The position numbers and the translations under genes are program-made. Shown here piece after piece: positions 54,280 through 63,055 of a stretch of 64,000 nucleotides of DNA. Where the stretch lies: assembly GCF_015670745.1 (NCBI RefSeq), contig NZ_JADPCH010000002.1:124001-188000 (forward strand), in the 5' to 3' direction. The notes under the pieces were generated by a model. It was not told the DNA's origin and ran no database searches. It was given only the letters and a program-made list of their open reading frames with translations. Source of the DNA: Collinsella aerofaciens (GTDB taxonomy: Bacteria; Actinomycetota; Coriobacteriia; Coriobacteriales; Coriobacteriaceae). How positions within the stretch are numbered: position 1 is the first letter of the stretch; each line of letters starts with the position of its first letter.

Positions 54280-55242
54280 ATGCACGCAACTGATTTTGGT
54301 CGCACGCTCATCATCGCCAACCCAGCCGCCCAGTCGGGTGCGGCGCACGAAGTTGCCGAGCGCCTGCAGCGCTTTTTGGACATGACTGCACGCGCATCCC
54401 AGTTTGACCTGGTGCTGACCGAGCGCATGGGGCACGCCGAGGAGCTAGCCGCCCAGGCAACGGGCTATCGCACCGTTATCGCCCTTGGCGGCGACGGCGT
54501 GATCCACGAGGTCGTCAACGGGCTTATGACGCAGGATGAGGCGGTCCGTCCCGCCCTTGCCGTCCTGCCCGTAGGCTCCGGCAACGATTTTGCCCAAACG
54601 CTCGGTATCGATGATTTCTCCGGCAAAGATTTTGGCGCGCTGCTCACCTGCGAGCTGCAGCGTCAGGACATCGGGCGCATTCGCTCGTGGAGCCCTGCGA
54701 GCGGCAACGGCGAGGCTGCCGTTGAGTACTACGACCAGACGCTTTCGGTCGGCATCGATGCCGCCATCGGCCTGAGCACCACCGAACTACGCAAAAAGAC
54801 GGGCCTCGCCGGCGCTCCGCTCTACACTCTTTCGGGACTTGAGCAGTTTGGCCTGCGCTATCGCAACTACCCCATGACCGTCAGCTTTGACGGCGCGCCC
54901 GCCGAGCGCGTAAGGGCGATTATCATGGCGATTCAGCTGGGCCCCACCTATGGTTCGGGCTATCGCATCTGCCCCGACGCCGACCCGTGCGACGGCATAC
55001 TCGACGTCTGCTACGCCTGCGGCCCCGTCCCTCGTGCGGTCGCGCTTCCCATGTTCCTTTCGGCCAAGGACGGCCACCATACCAAGCTGCCACCGGTTCG
55101 CATGCGCCGTTGCCGTCATGCCGCGCTCACGTTCGAAGAGCCCGACTACCCCATCCAAGCCGACGGCGAGCCCGTTGTCGCCTCGCGCATTGAGGTCGAC
55201 GTCCTCGGCGGAGCCCTTCACGTCTGGCACCCCACCCGCTAA
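54280..55242 (+). CDS. Diacylglycerol kinase catalytic-domain protein (YegS/BmrU/DagK type)
   Basis: Lipid kinase-like protein of 320 residues: GRTLIIANPAAQSG at the start, VIALGGDGVIHEVVNG near residue 65 (the GGDG nucleotide site), LPVGSGNDFAQTLG, and a C-terminal beta domain. I chose ATG 54280 (MHATDFGRTL) with GGGAG 8 nt upstream; a GTG at 54208 would add 24 unrelated residues. Substrate (diacylglycerol, sphingosine or other lipid) unknown. Ends 7 nt before palindromic copy 5. Confidence 0.9.
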   Translation: MHATDFGRTLIIANPAAQSGAAHEVAERLQRFLDMTARASQFDLVLTERMGHAEELAAQATGYRTVIALGGDGVIHEVVNGLMTQDEAVRPALAVLPVGSGNDFAQTLGIDDFSGKDFGALLTCELQRQDIGRIRSWSPASGNGEAAVEYYDQTLSVGIDAAIGLSTTELRKKTGLAGAPLYTLSGLEQFGLRYRNYPMTVSFDGAPAERVRAIIMAIQLGPTYGSGYRICPDADPCDGILDVCYACGPVPRAVALPMFLSAKDGHHTKLPPVRMRRCRHAALTFEEPDYPIQADGEPVVASRIEVDVLGGALHVWHPTR

Positions 55243-55249
55243 CCCCACC

Positions 55250-55320
55250 TAAGTTGCGGTGAAATGGGGACTGTTTATGCAGCTAAAGCCGCAAAACAGT
55301 CCCCATTTCACCGCAACTTA
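55250..55320. repeat. Palindromic repeat, copy 5 (AAGTTGCGGTGAAATA family)
   Basis: 27-nt perfect arms, 55250-55276 and 55294-55320, with a 17-nt loop, between two convergent genes. The inner arm has ATGGGGACTG where copies 3 and 4 have ATACGGACTG; the opposite arm changes to match. Confidence 0.92.
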
Positions 55321-55329
55321 TTGAGAAGA

Positions 55330-55710
55330 TCATTCCTCCCCGCCTGGCTTGCGACGGTTGGCCTTTTTAATGGCGTTGAAGTGCTTGTCGTTGAGCCTGC
55401 GCTGGCGCGATCGCTGAGGCACCTTGGTCTTGACGCGTCGGCGCGGTGGACGCCCGCGACGCTCAAGCTCTGCCCTCAGCTTACGCAGACAGCAGCTGCG
55501 ATTCTGAAACTGACTGCGGCTCTCACGCGCCGTCACGACAATCCCCGTGGGCCCATGCTTCATGCGCACCGCCAAGTCCGTCGTGTTCACGCCCTGTCCA
55601 CCCGGACCCGTCGCGCGAAACACCTGCACCTCGCAATCGCGTGCCAGCTCCTCGACCGACATCTCGGCATAGCGCGCATACTCGCGCCATCCCATCTTGT
55701 TCTCATCCAT
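55330..55710 (-). CDS. Release-factor-like protein with GGQ motif (RF-1 domain)
   Basis: 126 residues. The peptidyl-tRNA hydrolysis motif is in [18 protein letters not shown] near residue 38, and the C-terminus is Arg/Lys rich ([18 protein letters not shown]). It lacks a codon-recognition domain, so it may act like ArfB/YaeJ in ribosome rescue or on another substrate. I chose ATG 55710 ([15 protein letters not shown]) with GGGAGGTG 7 nt upstream. Which rescue role it plays is inferred. Confidence 0.82.
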   Translation of the reverse strand: MDENKMGWREYARYAEMSVEELARDCEVQVFRATGPGGQGVNTTDLAVRMKHGPTGIVVTARESRSQFQNRSCCLRKLRAELERRGRPPRRRVKTKVPQRSRQRRLNDKHFNAIKKANRRKPGGEE

Positions 55711-55730
55711 ATCAGCACCTCCCCTCATAC

Positions 55731-55765
55731 AAAAAATGTGACAAAGGGACAGTCCCTTTGTCACA
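55731..55765 (-). terminator. Terminator of xpt
   Basis: TGTGACAAAGGGAC pairs with its complement almost without a loop, followed by TTTTTT on the minus strand. It starts 29 nt after the xpt stop codon, 55 nt before the start of the release-factor-like gene. Confidence 0.93.
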
Positions 55766-55793
55766 TCGCATACCAATCGCTTGTGCCGCGCGC

Positions 55794-56372
55794 TTAGGCA
55801 AAGGTGATCTCGCCGGTCTCGCAGTCCATATCGGCGATACGGGCCAGGCTCTCGACGCGGAATCCGCGCTCGCGGAGCTTATCGCCGCCGCCCTGGAAGC
55901 CCTTTTCCACGGCAATGCCAATGCCGGCAACCTCGGCACCCGCAGCCTCGCAGATCTTGATAAGACCCTCGAGCGCGCAACCGTTGGCCAGGAAGTCGTC
56001 GATAATCAGGACCTTATCGCCCTCGGACAGGAAACGCTTACCCACGATAACCGGGTACTCCTTCTGCTTGGTAAAGGAATAGATGGTCGTGGCATACTGC
56101 TCGCCGTCGAGGTTGATGGACTGGGCCTTCTTGGCAAAGACCACCGGCACGCCGCCAAAATGCTGAGCCGCGATGCAGGCCATGCCAATGCCCGAAGCCT
56201 CGATCGTCAGGATCTTGTTGATCTCGACACCCTCGAACAGACGGGCCCACTCGGCACCCATGTGGTCGAACAGCTCAACGTCGCACTGGTGGTTGAGGAA
56301 GGCATCAACCTTAAGGACGTTACCGGCCTTTACGATGCCGTCATGGCGAATACGATCCTCAAGCTCCTGCAT
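55794..56372 (-). CDS. xpt: Xanthine phosphoribosyltransferase
   Basis: Salvages xanthine to XMP. 192 residues; PRPP-binding loop [16 protein letters not shown] near residue 120, hood region [15 protein letters not shown]. Start ATG 56372 ([12 protein letters not shown]) has AAGGGG upstream. No purine riboswitch signature is visible before it. Confidence 0.95.
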   Translation of the reverse strand: MQELEDRIRHDGIVKAGNVLKVDAFLNHQCDVELFDHMGAEWARLFEGVEINKILTIEASGIGMACIAAQHFGGVPVVFAKKAQSINLDGEQYATTIYSFTKQKEYPVIVGKRFLSEGDKVLIIDDFLANGCALEGLIKICEAAGAEVAGIGIAVEKGFQGGGDKLRERGFRVESLARIADMDCETGEITFA

Positions 56373-56531
56373 GGCGCAACCCCTTCTCGCGGCAACGATA
56401 CCGCGCGATTAATAAACGTTGTTCGATAGTCTACCACGGACCGACCCCCGCCCGGCCCACAAGCCGCATCGCACCACAAAGCCGCAAGACCAGTAGATAG
56501 GCCCGATTCATGGCAAGCCTGCCCCCACAAG

Positions 56532-57836
56532 CTAATGGCGGGCGCGTATCCTCACCAAACGCACCATGGCAAGCGCAAAGCCCACGGCGGCCACAGCCAT
56601 GAGCACGTAGAACACCGAACGGAAACCGAACAGGAACACATCCGGACGACCTGCAACAAAACTGGTCACGGCCTCGCCCATCGCCACGCTCATCTGCCCA
56701 TACAGGATATGCGACGCCACCGTAATACCGAGTGCCATGCCGGCGTAGCGCGCCAAACTGCCCAAGCTGCCCGCAAAGCCGAGCGCTTCGCGCGGAGCCG
56801 AACCCATATACAGCGAGTTGTTGGGGCTCTGGAAAATCGACGTGCCGCACGACATAAATGCGACGCAGCACACGATCACAGGGATAGAAGAGTGCTCGTT
56901 GAGCGTGCTCACCGCAAAGAGACCGCACACATATACGCCCAGGCCGACCGCCGTGGGGCCCTCGCAGCCGACACGGTCCGAAACCGTTCCCGAAAGCGGG
57001 CCGATAAAGGCATTCACCATTGGCAGCGCCAAAAACAGCAGGCCCGAAACGTCAGACCCAAACCCATGCGCATCCTGAAAATAGAACGGCAGGATAAACT
57101 CGGATGCGCCAATGCCAACGAACACGATGAGCATGCAGGCAAGGTTGATGGTGAAGGCCGAATTTGCAAAGCAGCGACGAGCGGCCTCGATCATGGACAT
57201 GGGACGCTCGCCGGCCTCTGGCTTAACATGCGGCAGCGTATAGAGACCCACGATAAACGAGATCACGCCAATGGGCAGGTTGATGAGGAAGATGCTCTCC
57301 CAAGGAAAGCTTGCCACCAGCATGCCGCCGAGCACGGGGCCACACATCATGCCGAGGGCCACAAAGGTCGCGAGAATACCCATAGCACGGCCTCGTTCGC
57401 GCGCCGGAAACGACTCGGTGATGATACCCATGTTGTTAGCCATGGCCGCCGCGCAACCGACGCCCTGAACAATGCGTGCCAGGATAAGAACCTCGAGCGA
57501 GGACGAAAGGCCGCACAGCAGCGAACCGACCGAAAAGACGATGACACCCAGCTGGAACACATTCACCTTGCCGCGCACGTCGCCCAAGCGGCCAAACGGC
57601 AACATAGCCACGCATGTCGCAAGCAGGTACACCGAGCTCACCAGCTGAATGCGATCGAGGCCCACGCCCAGCTCCTTTTGCATCACGGGCAGCGCCACGG
57701 TCACGACGGTCGAATCCAGACACACCATAAACGTCATGATGAGCACGGTAAATAGAATCGCCCATTTGTTCTTGCCATGGGTGTCGCCCTCTAGGGCAAT
57801 ATGCTCGCGGCGCAGCTGCTCTGCAGTTTTCTCCAT
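56532..57836 (-). CDS. MFS drug transporter (DHA2, EmrB/QacA family)
   Basis: 434 residues, about 12-14 hydrophobic segments. Motif A-like GRLGDVRGKVNVFQLG, and LDSTVVTVALPVMQKEL near residue 40 (family motif D1). Substrate unknown; multidrug export is typical. I chose ATG 57836 (MEKTAEQLRREH), with AAAGG 6 nt upstream, over one two codons earlier. No adjacent regulator. Confidence 0.9.
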   Translation of the reverse strand: MEKTAEQLRREHIALEGDTHGKNKWAILFTVLIMTFMVCLDSTVVTVALPVMQKELGVGLDRIQLVSSVYLLATCVAMLPFGRLGDVRGKVNVFQLGVIVFSVGSLLCGLSSSLEVLILARIVQGVGCAAAMANNMGIITESFPARERGRAMGILATFVALGMMCGPVLGGMLVASFPWESIFLINLPIGVISFIVGLYTLPHVKPEAGERPMSMIEAARRCFANSAFTINLACMLIVFVGIGASEFILPFYFQDAHGFGSDVSGLLFLALPMVNAFIGPLSGTVSDRVGCEGPTAVGLGVYVCGLFAVSTLNEHSSIPVIVCCVAFMSCGTSIFQSPNNSLYMGSAPREALGFAGSLGSLARYAGMALGITVASHILYGQMSVAMGEAVTSFVAGRPDVFLFGFRSVFYVLMAVAAVGFALAMVRLVRIRARH

Positions 57837-57862
57837 ATCCATCCTTTCGAGTGGCGCAACGC

Positions 57863-57909
57863 AAAAACGGGGCCCCAATCGCCTGTAAACAGTCGCAATT
57901 GGGGTCCCG
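57863..57909 (-). terminator. Terminator of metY
   Basis: CGGGACCCCAATTGCG pairs imperfectly with CGATTGGGGCCCCG and is followed by TTTTTGC on the minus strand, 69 nt after the metY stop. Confidence 0.85.
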
Positions 57910-57977
57910 CCTACGGAATCGGAACGAAAGGCCACCGAAGCTTTCTGCCAGCATCGGCGCCTTGTGCGAACGCTAGC

Positions 57978-59261
57978 CTAGCACTGCTCGAGTGCCTGCT
58001 CAAGGTCGGCAATCAAGTCGGCCGTGTCCTCGAGGCCGCACGACAGGCGCACCATGTCGGCGGAGATGCCACAGGCGATGAGCTCCTCATCGTTCATCTG
58101 GCGATGTGTGGCATTAGCGGGATGCAGGCAGCAAGTGCGGGCGTCGGCCACGTGCGTGGCGATCTGGGCGAGCTTGAGGCTCTTCATAAAGGTCTCGGCC
58201 GCCGCGCGACCACCGTTAAAGCCAAAGCTCACAACGCCGCAGGTACCGTTGGGCATGTATTTCTGAGCGATGTCGTAGTACTTATCGCCCTCCAGGCCCG
58301 GATAGCTCACGAAGCGTACCTTGGGATGACTCTGCAGGAACTTGGCAACGGCCAGGCCGTTCTCGCAATGACGCGGCATGCGCACATGCAGGCTCTCGAG
58401 CGAGCTGTTCAAGAAGAAGGCCGCCTGAGGGTTCTGCATGGGGCCGAGGTCGCGCATGAGCTGAGCGGTTGCCTTGGTAATGAAGGCGCCCTCACGACCG
58501 AACTTCTCGGCATAGGTCACGCCGTGGTAGCTCTCGTCGGGCGTGGTGAGACCCGGGAACTTGTCCGCATGGGCCATCCAGTCAAACTGGCCGTGGTCGA
58601 CGATCACGCCGCCCAGGTAGGCAGCATGTCCATCCATGTACTTGGTGGTGGAGTGCGTAACGATGTCGGCGCCCCACTCAAAGGGGCGGCACATCACGGG
58701 CGTCGGGAAGGTGTTATCGACCATCAGCGGCACGCCGTGGTCATGCGCGGCCTTGGCAAAGCGCTCAATATCGAGCACGGCAAGGGCGGGATTGGCGATC
58801 GTCTCGCCAAAGACGAGCTTGGTATTGGGCTCAAAGGCTGCCTCGAGCTCCTCATCGGTGCAGTCGGGGGCGACGAACGTGCAGGTCAGACCCATGCGCT
58901 CCATAGTATGGGCGAGCAGGTTATACGTACCGCCGTAAATGGCAGAGCTCGCGACCACATGATCGCCGGCACCGGCCACGTTAAAGATCGCGAGGAAGTT
59001 CGCAGCCATGCCCGAGCTCGTGAGCATCGCGGCGGTGCCTCCCTCCATCTCGCAGATCTTGGCGGCAACCAGATCGCACGTGGGGTTCTGCAGGCGGCTG
59101 TAGAAGTAGCCCGACTCCTCCAGGTCAAACAGCTTGCCCATATGCTCCGACGTGTCGTACTTCCACGTGGTGGACTGGTAGATGGGCACCTGGCGCGGCT
59201 CGGCATCTCCCGGGTGATAGCCGCCTTGAACACATGTAGTACCGATGGTCTGCTCGCTCAT
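57978..59261 (-). CDS. metY: O-acetylhomoserine sulfhydrylase family enzyme
   Basis: PLP enzyme of the Cys/Met metabolism family that makes homocysteine from O-acetylhomoserine and sulfide. 427 residues: QVPIYQSTTWKYDTSEH at the start, the PLP lysine in HSTTKYMDGHA, and GMAANFLAIFNVAG. The length is typical of MetY rather than the shorter MetB/MetC. Start ATG 59261 with GGGAGC upstream. Other family members (cystathionine lyases) remain possible. Confidence 0.88.
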   Translation of the reverse strand: MSEQTIGTTCVQGGYHPGDAEPRQVPIYQSTTWKYDTSEHMGKLFDLEESGYFYSRLQNPTCDLVAAKICEMEGGTAAMLTSSGMAANFLAIFNVAGAGDHVVASSAIYGGTYNLLAHTMERMGLTCTFVAPDCTDEELEAAFEPNTKLVFGETIANPALAVLDIERFAKAAHDHGVPLMVDNTFPTPVMCRPFEWGADIVTHSTTKYMDGHAAYLGGVIVDHGQFDWMAHADKFPGLTTPDESYHGVTYAEKFGREGAFITKATAQLMRDLGPMQNPQAAFFLNSSLESLHVRMPRHCENGLAVAKFLQSHPKVRFVSYPGLEGDKYYDIAQKYMPNGTCGVVSFGFNGGRAAAETFMKSLKLAQIATHVADARTCCLHPANATHRQMNDEELIACGISADMVRLSCGLEDTADLIADLEQALEQC

Positions 59262-59445
59262 ATCTAGCTCCCTTGCCTGGGTTACGTTTCATTCGGTTCA
59301 CGATACCGCTACCCTGCACCCCTCTCAACCCATCCCCAAGGTAGGTTATGGGACTAATTGATCAGGGGTATTTATCTCAAGCCTTGGGCATTTGCTCGAT
59401 AGATAAAAACGAGGCATACATGAAGCTCTCGATGATTACATGCCC

Positions 59446-59476
59446 GTCACGGGTACCATAGGCGGGTACACCGTGA
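59446..59476 (+). promoter_or_regulatory. Inverted repeat before the C_GCAxxG_C_C gene
   Basis: GTCACGGGTACC pairs with GGTACACCGTGAC around ATAGGCG, ending 4 nt before the GGAG ribosome-binding site. It could hide the site or bind a regulator. Confidence 0.4.
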
Positions 59477-59490
59477 CCAAGGAGACAACG

Positions 59491-59937
59491 ATGAAGCAAA
59501 TCGATACGGCCCAGCTCGACATCACCGCCTGTCAGGCTCAAGCTGCCGAATATCACGCCCGTGGCTTTAACTGCGCCCAAGCCGTCGCCTGCACGCTCGC
59601 GCCCGCCGTCGGGCTCGACCCCCAGGTCGCCTTTACCCTCACCGAGGGCTTTGGCGCCGGCATGGGCGGCATGACCGAAACCTGCGGCGCCATCTCGGGC
59701 GCCGTGGCCATCATGGGCTTTGTAATGAGCGACGGCATGGAAAACCCCAAGACCAAGGGCCAGACCTACAAGCTGTCGCGCGAAATCGCCAAGCGCTTTG
59801 GCGAGAAGAACACGACGACCGTCTGTGGCACGCTCAAGGGCATCGGATCGGACAAGGGTCCGCTCCGCAGCTGCCCCGGCTGCATCGACGATGCCGTCGA
59901 GATCGCCTGCGATGTGCTAAAGCAGCTCGCCGAGTAA
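59491..59937 (+). CDS. C_GCAxxG_C_C family probable redox protein
   Basis: 148 residues with the family Cys pattern: GFNCAQAVACTLA, ETCGAISGAVAIMG, VCGTLKGIG and RSCPGCIDDAVEIACD. Six cysteines could bind a metal or form redox disulfides. Start ATG 59491 (MKQIDTAQLD) with GGAG 7 nt upstream. The biochemical role is unknown. Confidence 0.85.
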   Translation: MKQIDTAQLDITACQAQAAEYHARGFNCAQAVACTLAPAVGLDPQVAFTLTEGFGAGMGGMTETCGAISGAVAIMGFVMSDGMENPKTKGQTYKLSREIAKRFGEKNTTTVCGTLKGIGSDKGPLRSCPGCIDDAVEIACDVLKQLAE

Positions 59938-59954
59938 ACGGCGGCAACATAAAT

Positions 59955-60001
59955 CGACGGCCGGCGCGCTTGGAATCAATCCAAAAGCACGCCGGCCGTC
60001 G
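59955..60001. terminator. Bidirectional terminator between convergent genes
   Basis: CGACGGCCGGCG with its complement and a 23-nt loop lies between the two convergent stop codons. T-runs are weak on both sides, so strength is uncertain. Confidence 0.6.
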
Positions 60002-60004
60002 CCG

Positions 60005-60643
60005 TTAGAACTCGGCAAATTCGGGAGCGCCGACCTCAATCTCCTCACGCCCCGCCATAAGCTCGCGCATCTTAGCGCAAAACGGCTCCTGCTCCCCCGC
60101 CTTAAACACCAAATGAAGTGTCACGGCGTCCGCGTAATCGGTATCCGAAACCTTGGCACCCGAATCCTGCGCCAAGCGAAGCACCTGCTCGTACTGCGGA
60201 TAGGCCACATGCACGTCAACCGGCACGACGCTCGTCATCTCGACAATCTGCCCGGCCTCCTGAGCCGCGGCCACCGCCGCCTGCGTCGCCGCGGTATAGG
60301 CGCGTACCAAGCCACCAGGCCCCAACAGCGTGCCACCAAAATAGCGCGTCACCACGCAGCAAACATTTTTGAGCCCCGCGCCGCGCAGCACCTCGAGCGT
60401 CGGCATACCGCTCGTGCGGCTCGGCTCACCGTCATCGCTCTGGCGTTCGCGTCCATCGACCAAAATCCACGCGGGAACATTGTGTCGAGCGTCGTAATGA
60501 CGCTTGCGAACCATCTCGATAAAGGCATTCGCCTCATCCTCGAACTCAATATGGACCAGCTGGGCAATAAACCGGCTCTTGCGGTCCACAAACTCGCCCG
60601 AAGCCTCAATATTCGATTGCAGAGTAAAATAGCTGTCCAACAA
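60005..60643 (-). CDS. yigZ: IMPACT/YigZ family protein
   Basis: 212 residues: N-terminal UPF0029 domain (SGEFVDRKSRFIAQL, AWILVDGRERQSDDGEPSRT) and GTLLGPGGLVRAYT, with a C-terminal domain (VDVHVAYPQYEQVLRLAQDSG). The family acts on translation in eukaryotes; bacterial role uncertain. The start is a TTG at 60643 or 60640 after GAGGGG, because no ATG gives a full domain. Confidence 0.88.
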   Translation of the reverse strand: MLDSYFTLQSNIEASGEFVDRKSRFIAQLVHIEFEDEANAFIEMVRKRHYDARHNVPAWILVDGRERQSDDGEPSRTSGMPTLEVLRGAGLKNVCCVVTRYFGGTLLGPGGLVRAYTAATQAAVAAAQEAGQIVEMTSVVPVDVHVAYPQYEQVLRLAQDSGAKVSDTDYADAVTLHLVFKAGEQEPFCAKMRELMAGREEIEVGAPEFAEF

Positions 60644-60754
60644 AGCCCCTCAACAAAACTAAGCGCGGCAACAAACAGCCTCAATCATACGGCAAAGACA
60701 GCACCGTTGACCTCGCCAACAAGAACGGAAACGCCAATGATACCGTCACCAACA

Positions 60755-60861
60755 GCGAGAACCCGTCAGCGCGAGCAAGGTGCCTTGAAAGACGAGGGCA
60801 TTGACCTTATGGTCATGCCCGAAGGCTTGAAAGGCAGATTGCCGCGCTGACGGGTTCGCAG
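60755..60861. repeat. Long imperfect hairpin between yigZ and rnpB
   Basis: 14-nt perfect outer arms AACCCGTCAGCGCG at 60760-60773 and 60843-60856; the apex GGGCATTGACC-TTAT-GGTCATGCCC at 60796-60820 is also strongly paired, with GCAA..TGCCTT matches in between. It starts 13 nt after the end of rnpB on the minus strand. The rest of this spacer, 60644-60754, shows nothing I can name. Confidence 0.75.
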
Positions 60862-60873
60862 CGTCAACAAAGT

Positions 60874-61233
60874 GCCGAGTGGGCCTATAAGCCGGGTTCT
60901 GTCGTGAACGGTCATTTATCTTGTCTGCACGTTACCGTGCAGCTCCACGCACGCTACCCGAACGCGGACCGGGCCGGCCCATAGCGTTCCTATTCGCGCT
61001 TGCTCCGGATGGGGCTTGCCAAGCCGCCGTGTTGCCACGACGCTGGTGGTCTCTTACACCACCGTTTCAGCTTTTCCCTTTACGCCTTGCGGCGCAGGTG
61101 GGAGTCTTCTTTTCTGCGGCGCTTTCCGTCGGATCACTCCGCCCGGCCGTTAGCCGGCATCCCGCCCTCTGGAGCCCGGACTTTCCTCACGCGTGCTGCA
61201 AGCAGCACATCGCGCGACCGTCTGGCCCACTCA
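60874..61233 (-). ncRNA. rnpB: RNase P RNA, bacterial type A
   Basis: Catalytic RNA that trims tRNA 5' leaders. The 5' end is GTGGGCCAGACGGTCGC, followed by the invariant GAGGAAAGTCCGGGCTCC and, near the 3' end, ACAGAACCCGGCTTATAGGC. These are the conserved regions CRI, CRV and the P1 pairing (GAGTGGGCC / GGCCCACTC). Length about 360 nt. A -10 element TACACT (61244-61249) lies 11 nt upstream. Confidence 0.97.
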
Positions 61234-61515
61234 GCAGTGCAAGAGTGTAACACACCGTTGCCGCAGGCAATGGCACAACGCAAACGCTCGACACGATAAA
61301 CCAAGAACCGCCATGCGCTACAATGGTCCTGTCGATGGGCAACGTCGTCAGTCGAGACGCGACCGCGCTCCACACCCCTCCGTCTACTCGGTGTGTTCCC
61401 GCCTCCTCCCCGAGGCGGGATGTCGGCATTTTTCATGCACCGACAACCCAATAGCAAACAGACAACCCGGGCAGCATTGCGCACGGATAGCATCGCGCGC
61501 CTCAGCAGCAAATGC
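61234..61515. other. Spacer between rnpB and rpsA
   Basis: Holds the rnpB promoter (TACACT at 61244-61249, no strong -35) and, near 61397-61418, a CCCGCCTC/GAGGCGGG stem followed on the plus strand by GCATTTTT, terminator-like but with no gene before it on that strand. No ORF I would support. Confidence 0.5.
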
Positions 61516-61550
61516 AAAAAGGGACCCGTCCATTGCGGACGGATCCCTTA
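61516..61550 (-). terminator. Terminator of rpsA
   Basis: GGGATCCGTCC pairs with GGACGGGTCCC and is followed by TTTTTGC on the minus strand, 23 nt beyond the stop codon. Confidence 0.92.
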
Positions 61551-61573
61551 AAACAAGTGATCGTCAAACAGAT

Positions 61574-62740
61574 TTACTCGGCGTCGGTCTCCTCGTCCTT
61601 CTTCTCGGAAGGAAGCGGGGTAACCTCGATCTCGACGCCCAGAGTCTCAGCAGCAGACTTCATGGACAGGGAGATGCGACGACGGTCGAGGTCGATCTCC
61701 ATGACCTTGACCTGAACCTTGTCGCCCACGTGGGTGACCTGAGAAGGCTGGTCGACGTGCTTGTTGGCCATCTCGGAGATGTGCACCAGGCCCTCGATGC
61801 CCTCGCCCAGGTCGACGAAAGCGCCGAACGGGACAAGCTTGGTCACAGTGCCCTCGACGATAGCGCCGACGGGGTACTTCTTGACCAGTGCGCGCCACGG
61901 ATCCTCGGTGGTCTGCTTGAGACCCAGGGAGATGCGCTCGCGGTTGAGATCGACGTCGAGAACCTCGACCTCGACCTCCTGGCCGACCTTGACAACCTCG
62001 GAAGGATGGTTGACGTGGTTCCAGGAGAGCTCGGAGATGTGGATGAGGCCGTCGATGCCGCCGAGGTCGACGAAGGCGCCGAAGTCGACGATGGAGGAAA
62101 CGGTGCCCTGGAGACGCATGCCAGACTTGAGCTTGGACAGGATCTCGGAGCGCTCGGCCTTACGGGACTCCTCGAGCACGACGCGACGGGAGAGGACGAC
62201 GTTGTTGCGGTTGCGGTCCATCTCGATGACGCGAGCCTCGATGCGGGTGCCCATGTAGGAGGTGAGGTCCTTGACGCGACGGAGGTCGACGAGGGAAGCG
62301 GGCAGGAAGCCACGCAGGCCGATGTCGAGGATCAGGCCACCCTTGACAACCTCGATAACCTCGCCCTCGACGTTCTCGCCGGAGTTGAACTTCTCCTCGA
62401 TGCGGTTCCAAGCACGCTCGTACTCGGCACGCTTCTTGGACAGGACCAGACGACCGTCCTTGTCCTCCTTCTGGAGAACCAGAGCCTCGATGGGATCACC
62501 GAGTGCAACGATGTCTGCAGGGTTAGCGTCCTTGCGGATGGACAGCTCGCGGACCGGGATAACGCCCTCGGACTTGAATCCGATGTCAACGAGCACCTCG
62601 TCATGCTCGATCTTAACGACAGTGCCGTTAACGAGATCGCCCTCATCAAAGTCGGTAATCGTACCGTCGATGAGGTTGTTCATCTCCTCCTCGTTGACAT
62701 CGTCAAGAGAGAAAATGGACGAGTTCTGAATCTCACTCAA
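61574..62740 (-). CDS. rpsA: 30S ribosomal protein S1 (four S1 domains)
   Basis: RNA-binding ribosomal protein that helps mRNA loading. 388 residues with four S1 repeats: GDLVNGTVVKIEHDEVLVDIG, GENVEGEVIEVVKGGLILDI, GMRLQGTVSSIVDFGAFVDL and GAIVEGTVTKLVPFGAFVDL, each ending in an SxK(S/R)-type turn. Shorter than the six-repeat E. coli protein, as in many actinobacteria. Acidic C-terminus (KKDEETDAE). ATG 62740 with AAAGG upstream. Confidence 0.93.
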   Translation of the reverse strand: MSEIQNSSIFSLDDVNEEEMNNLIDGTITDFDEGDLVNGTVVKIEHDEVLVDIGFKSEGVIPVRELSIRKDANPADIVALGDPIEALVLQKEDKDGRLVLSKKRAEYERAWNRIEEKFNSGENVEGEVIEVVKGGLILDIGLRGFLPASLVDLRRVKDLTSYMGTRIEARVIEMDRNRNNVVLSRRVVLEESRKAERSEILSKLKSGMRLQGTVSSIVDFGAFVDLGGIDGLIHISELSWNHVNHPSEVVKVGQEVEVEVLDVDLNRERISLGLKQTTEDPWRALVKKYPVGAIVEGTVTKLVPFGAFVDLGEGIEGLVHISEMANKHVDQPSQVTHVGDKVQVKVMEIDLDRRRISLSMKSAAETLGVEIEVTPLPSEKKDEETDAE

Positions 62741-63055
62741 AGGTGGACCCCTTTCGAACTACGGGGCCCCGATTGCTAGGACCTACAGAAGGGTGCGACA
62801 AGCACACAACGTTTAGGAACACTCGGGAGCCGACAGATACTAATGTGACGCTTATGCAATCACGTTCGTATAGGTTACGGGGAAATGAGTTCGATTTCAA
62901 GCGTGAACTGCGATTTTTTACTCGTGTGGAGACTTTTTCGTAATCTTATGAACACACGTCTCCACAACTTGACGATAACCAGCCAGGCATTTGGCTTTGG
63001 GGTAAAGTATCCGGAGCCAACGACTCTAGATCAAATTTACGAGAAAGGTGCCCGC
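62741..63055. promoter_or_regulatory. Divergent spacer rpsA / HAD hydrolase
   Basis: Gene-free. A plus-strand TTGACG (62966-62971) has no -10 at the right distance; TAAAGT near 63003-63008 could be a -10 for the HAD gene. A purine-rich AAAGGTG serves as the ribosome-binding site of that gene. I see no riboswitch. Confidence 0.3.

Noticed and set aside
56373-56531. Purine riboswitch before xpt
   Set aside because: The conserved junction and loop motifs of purine riboswitches are not visible in the 160 nt upstream.
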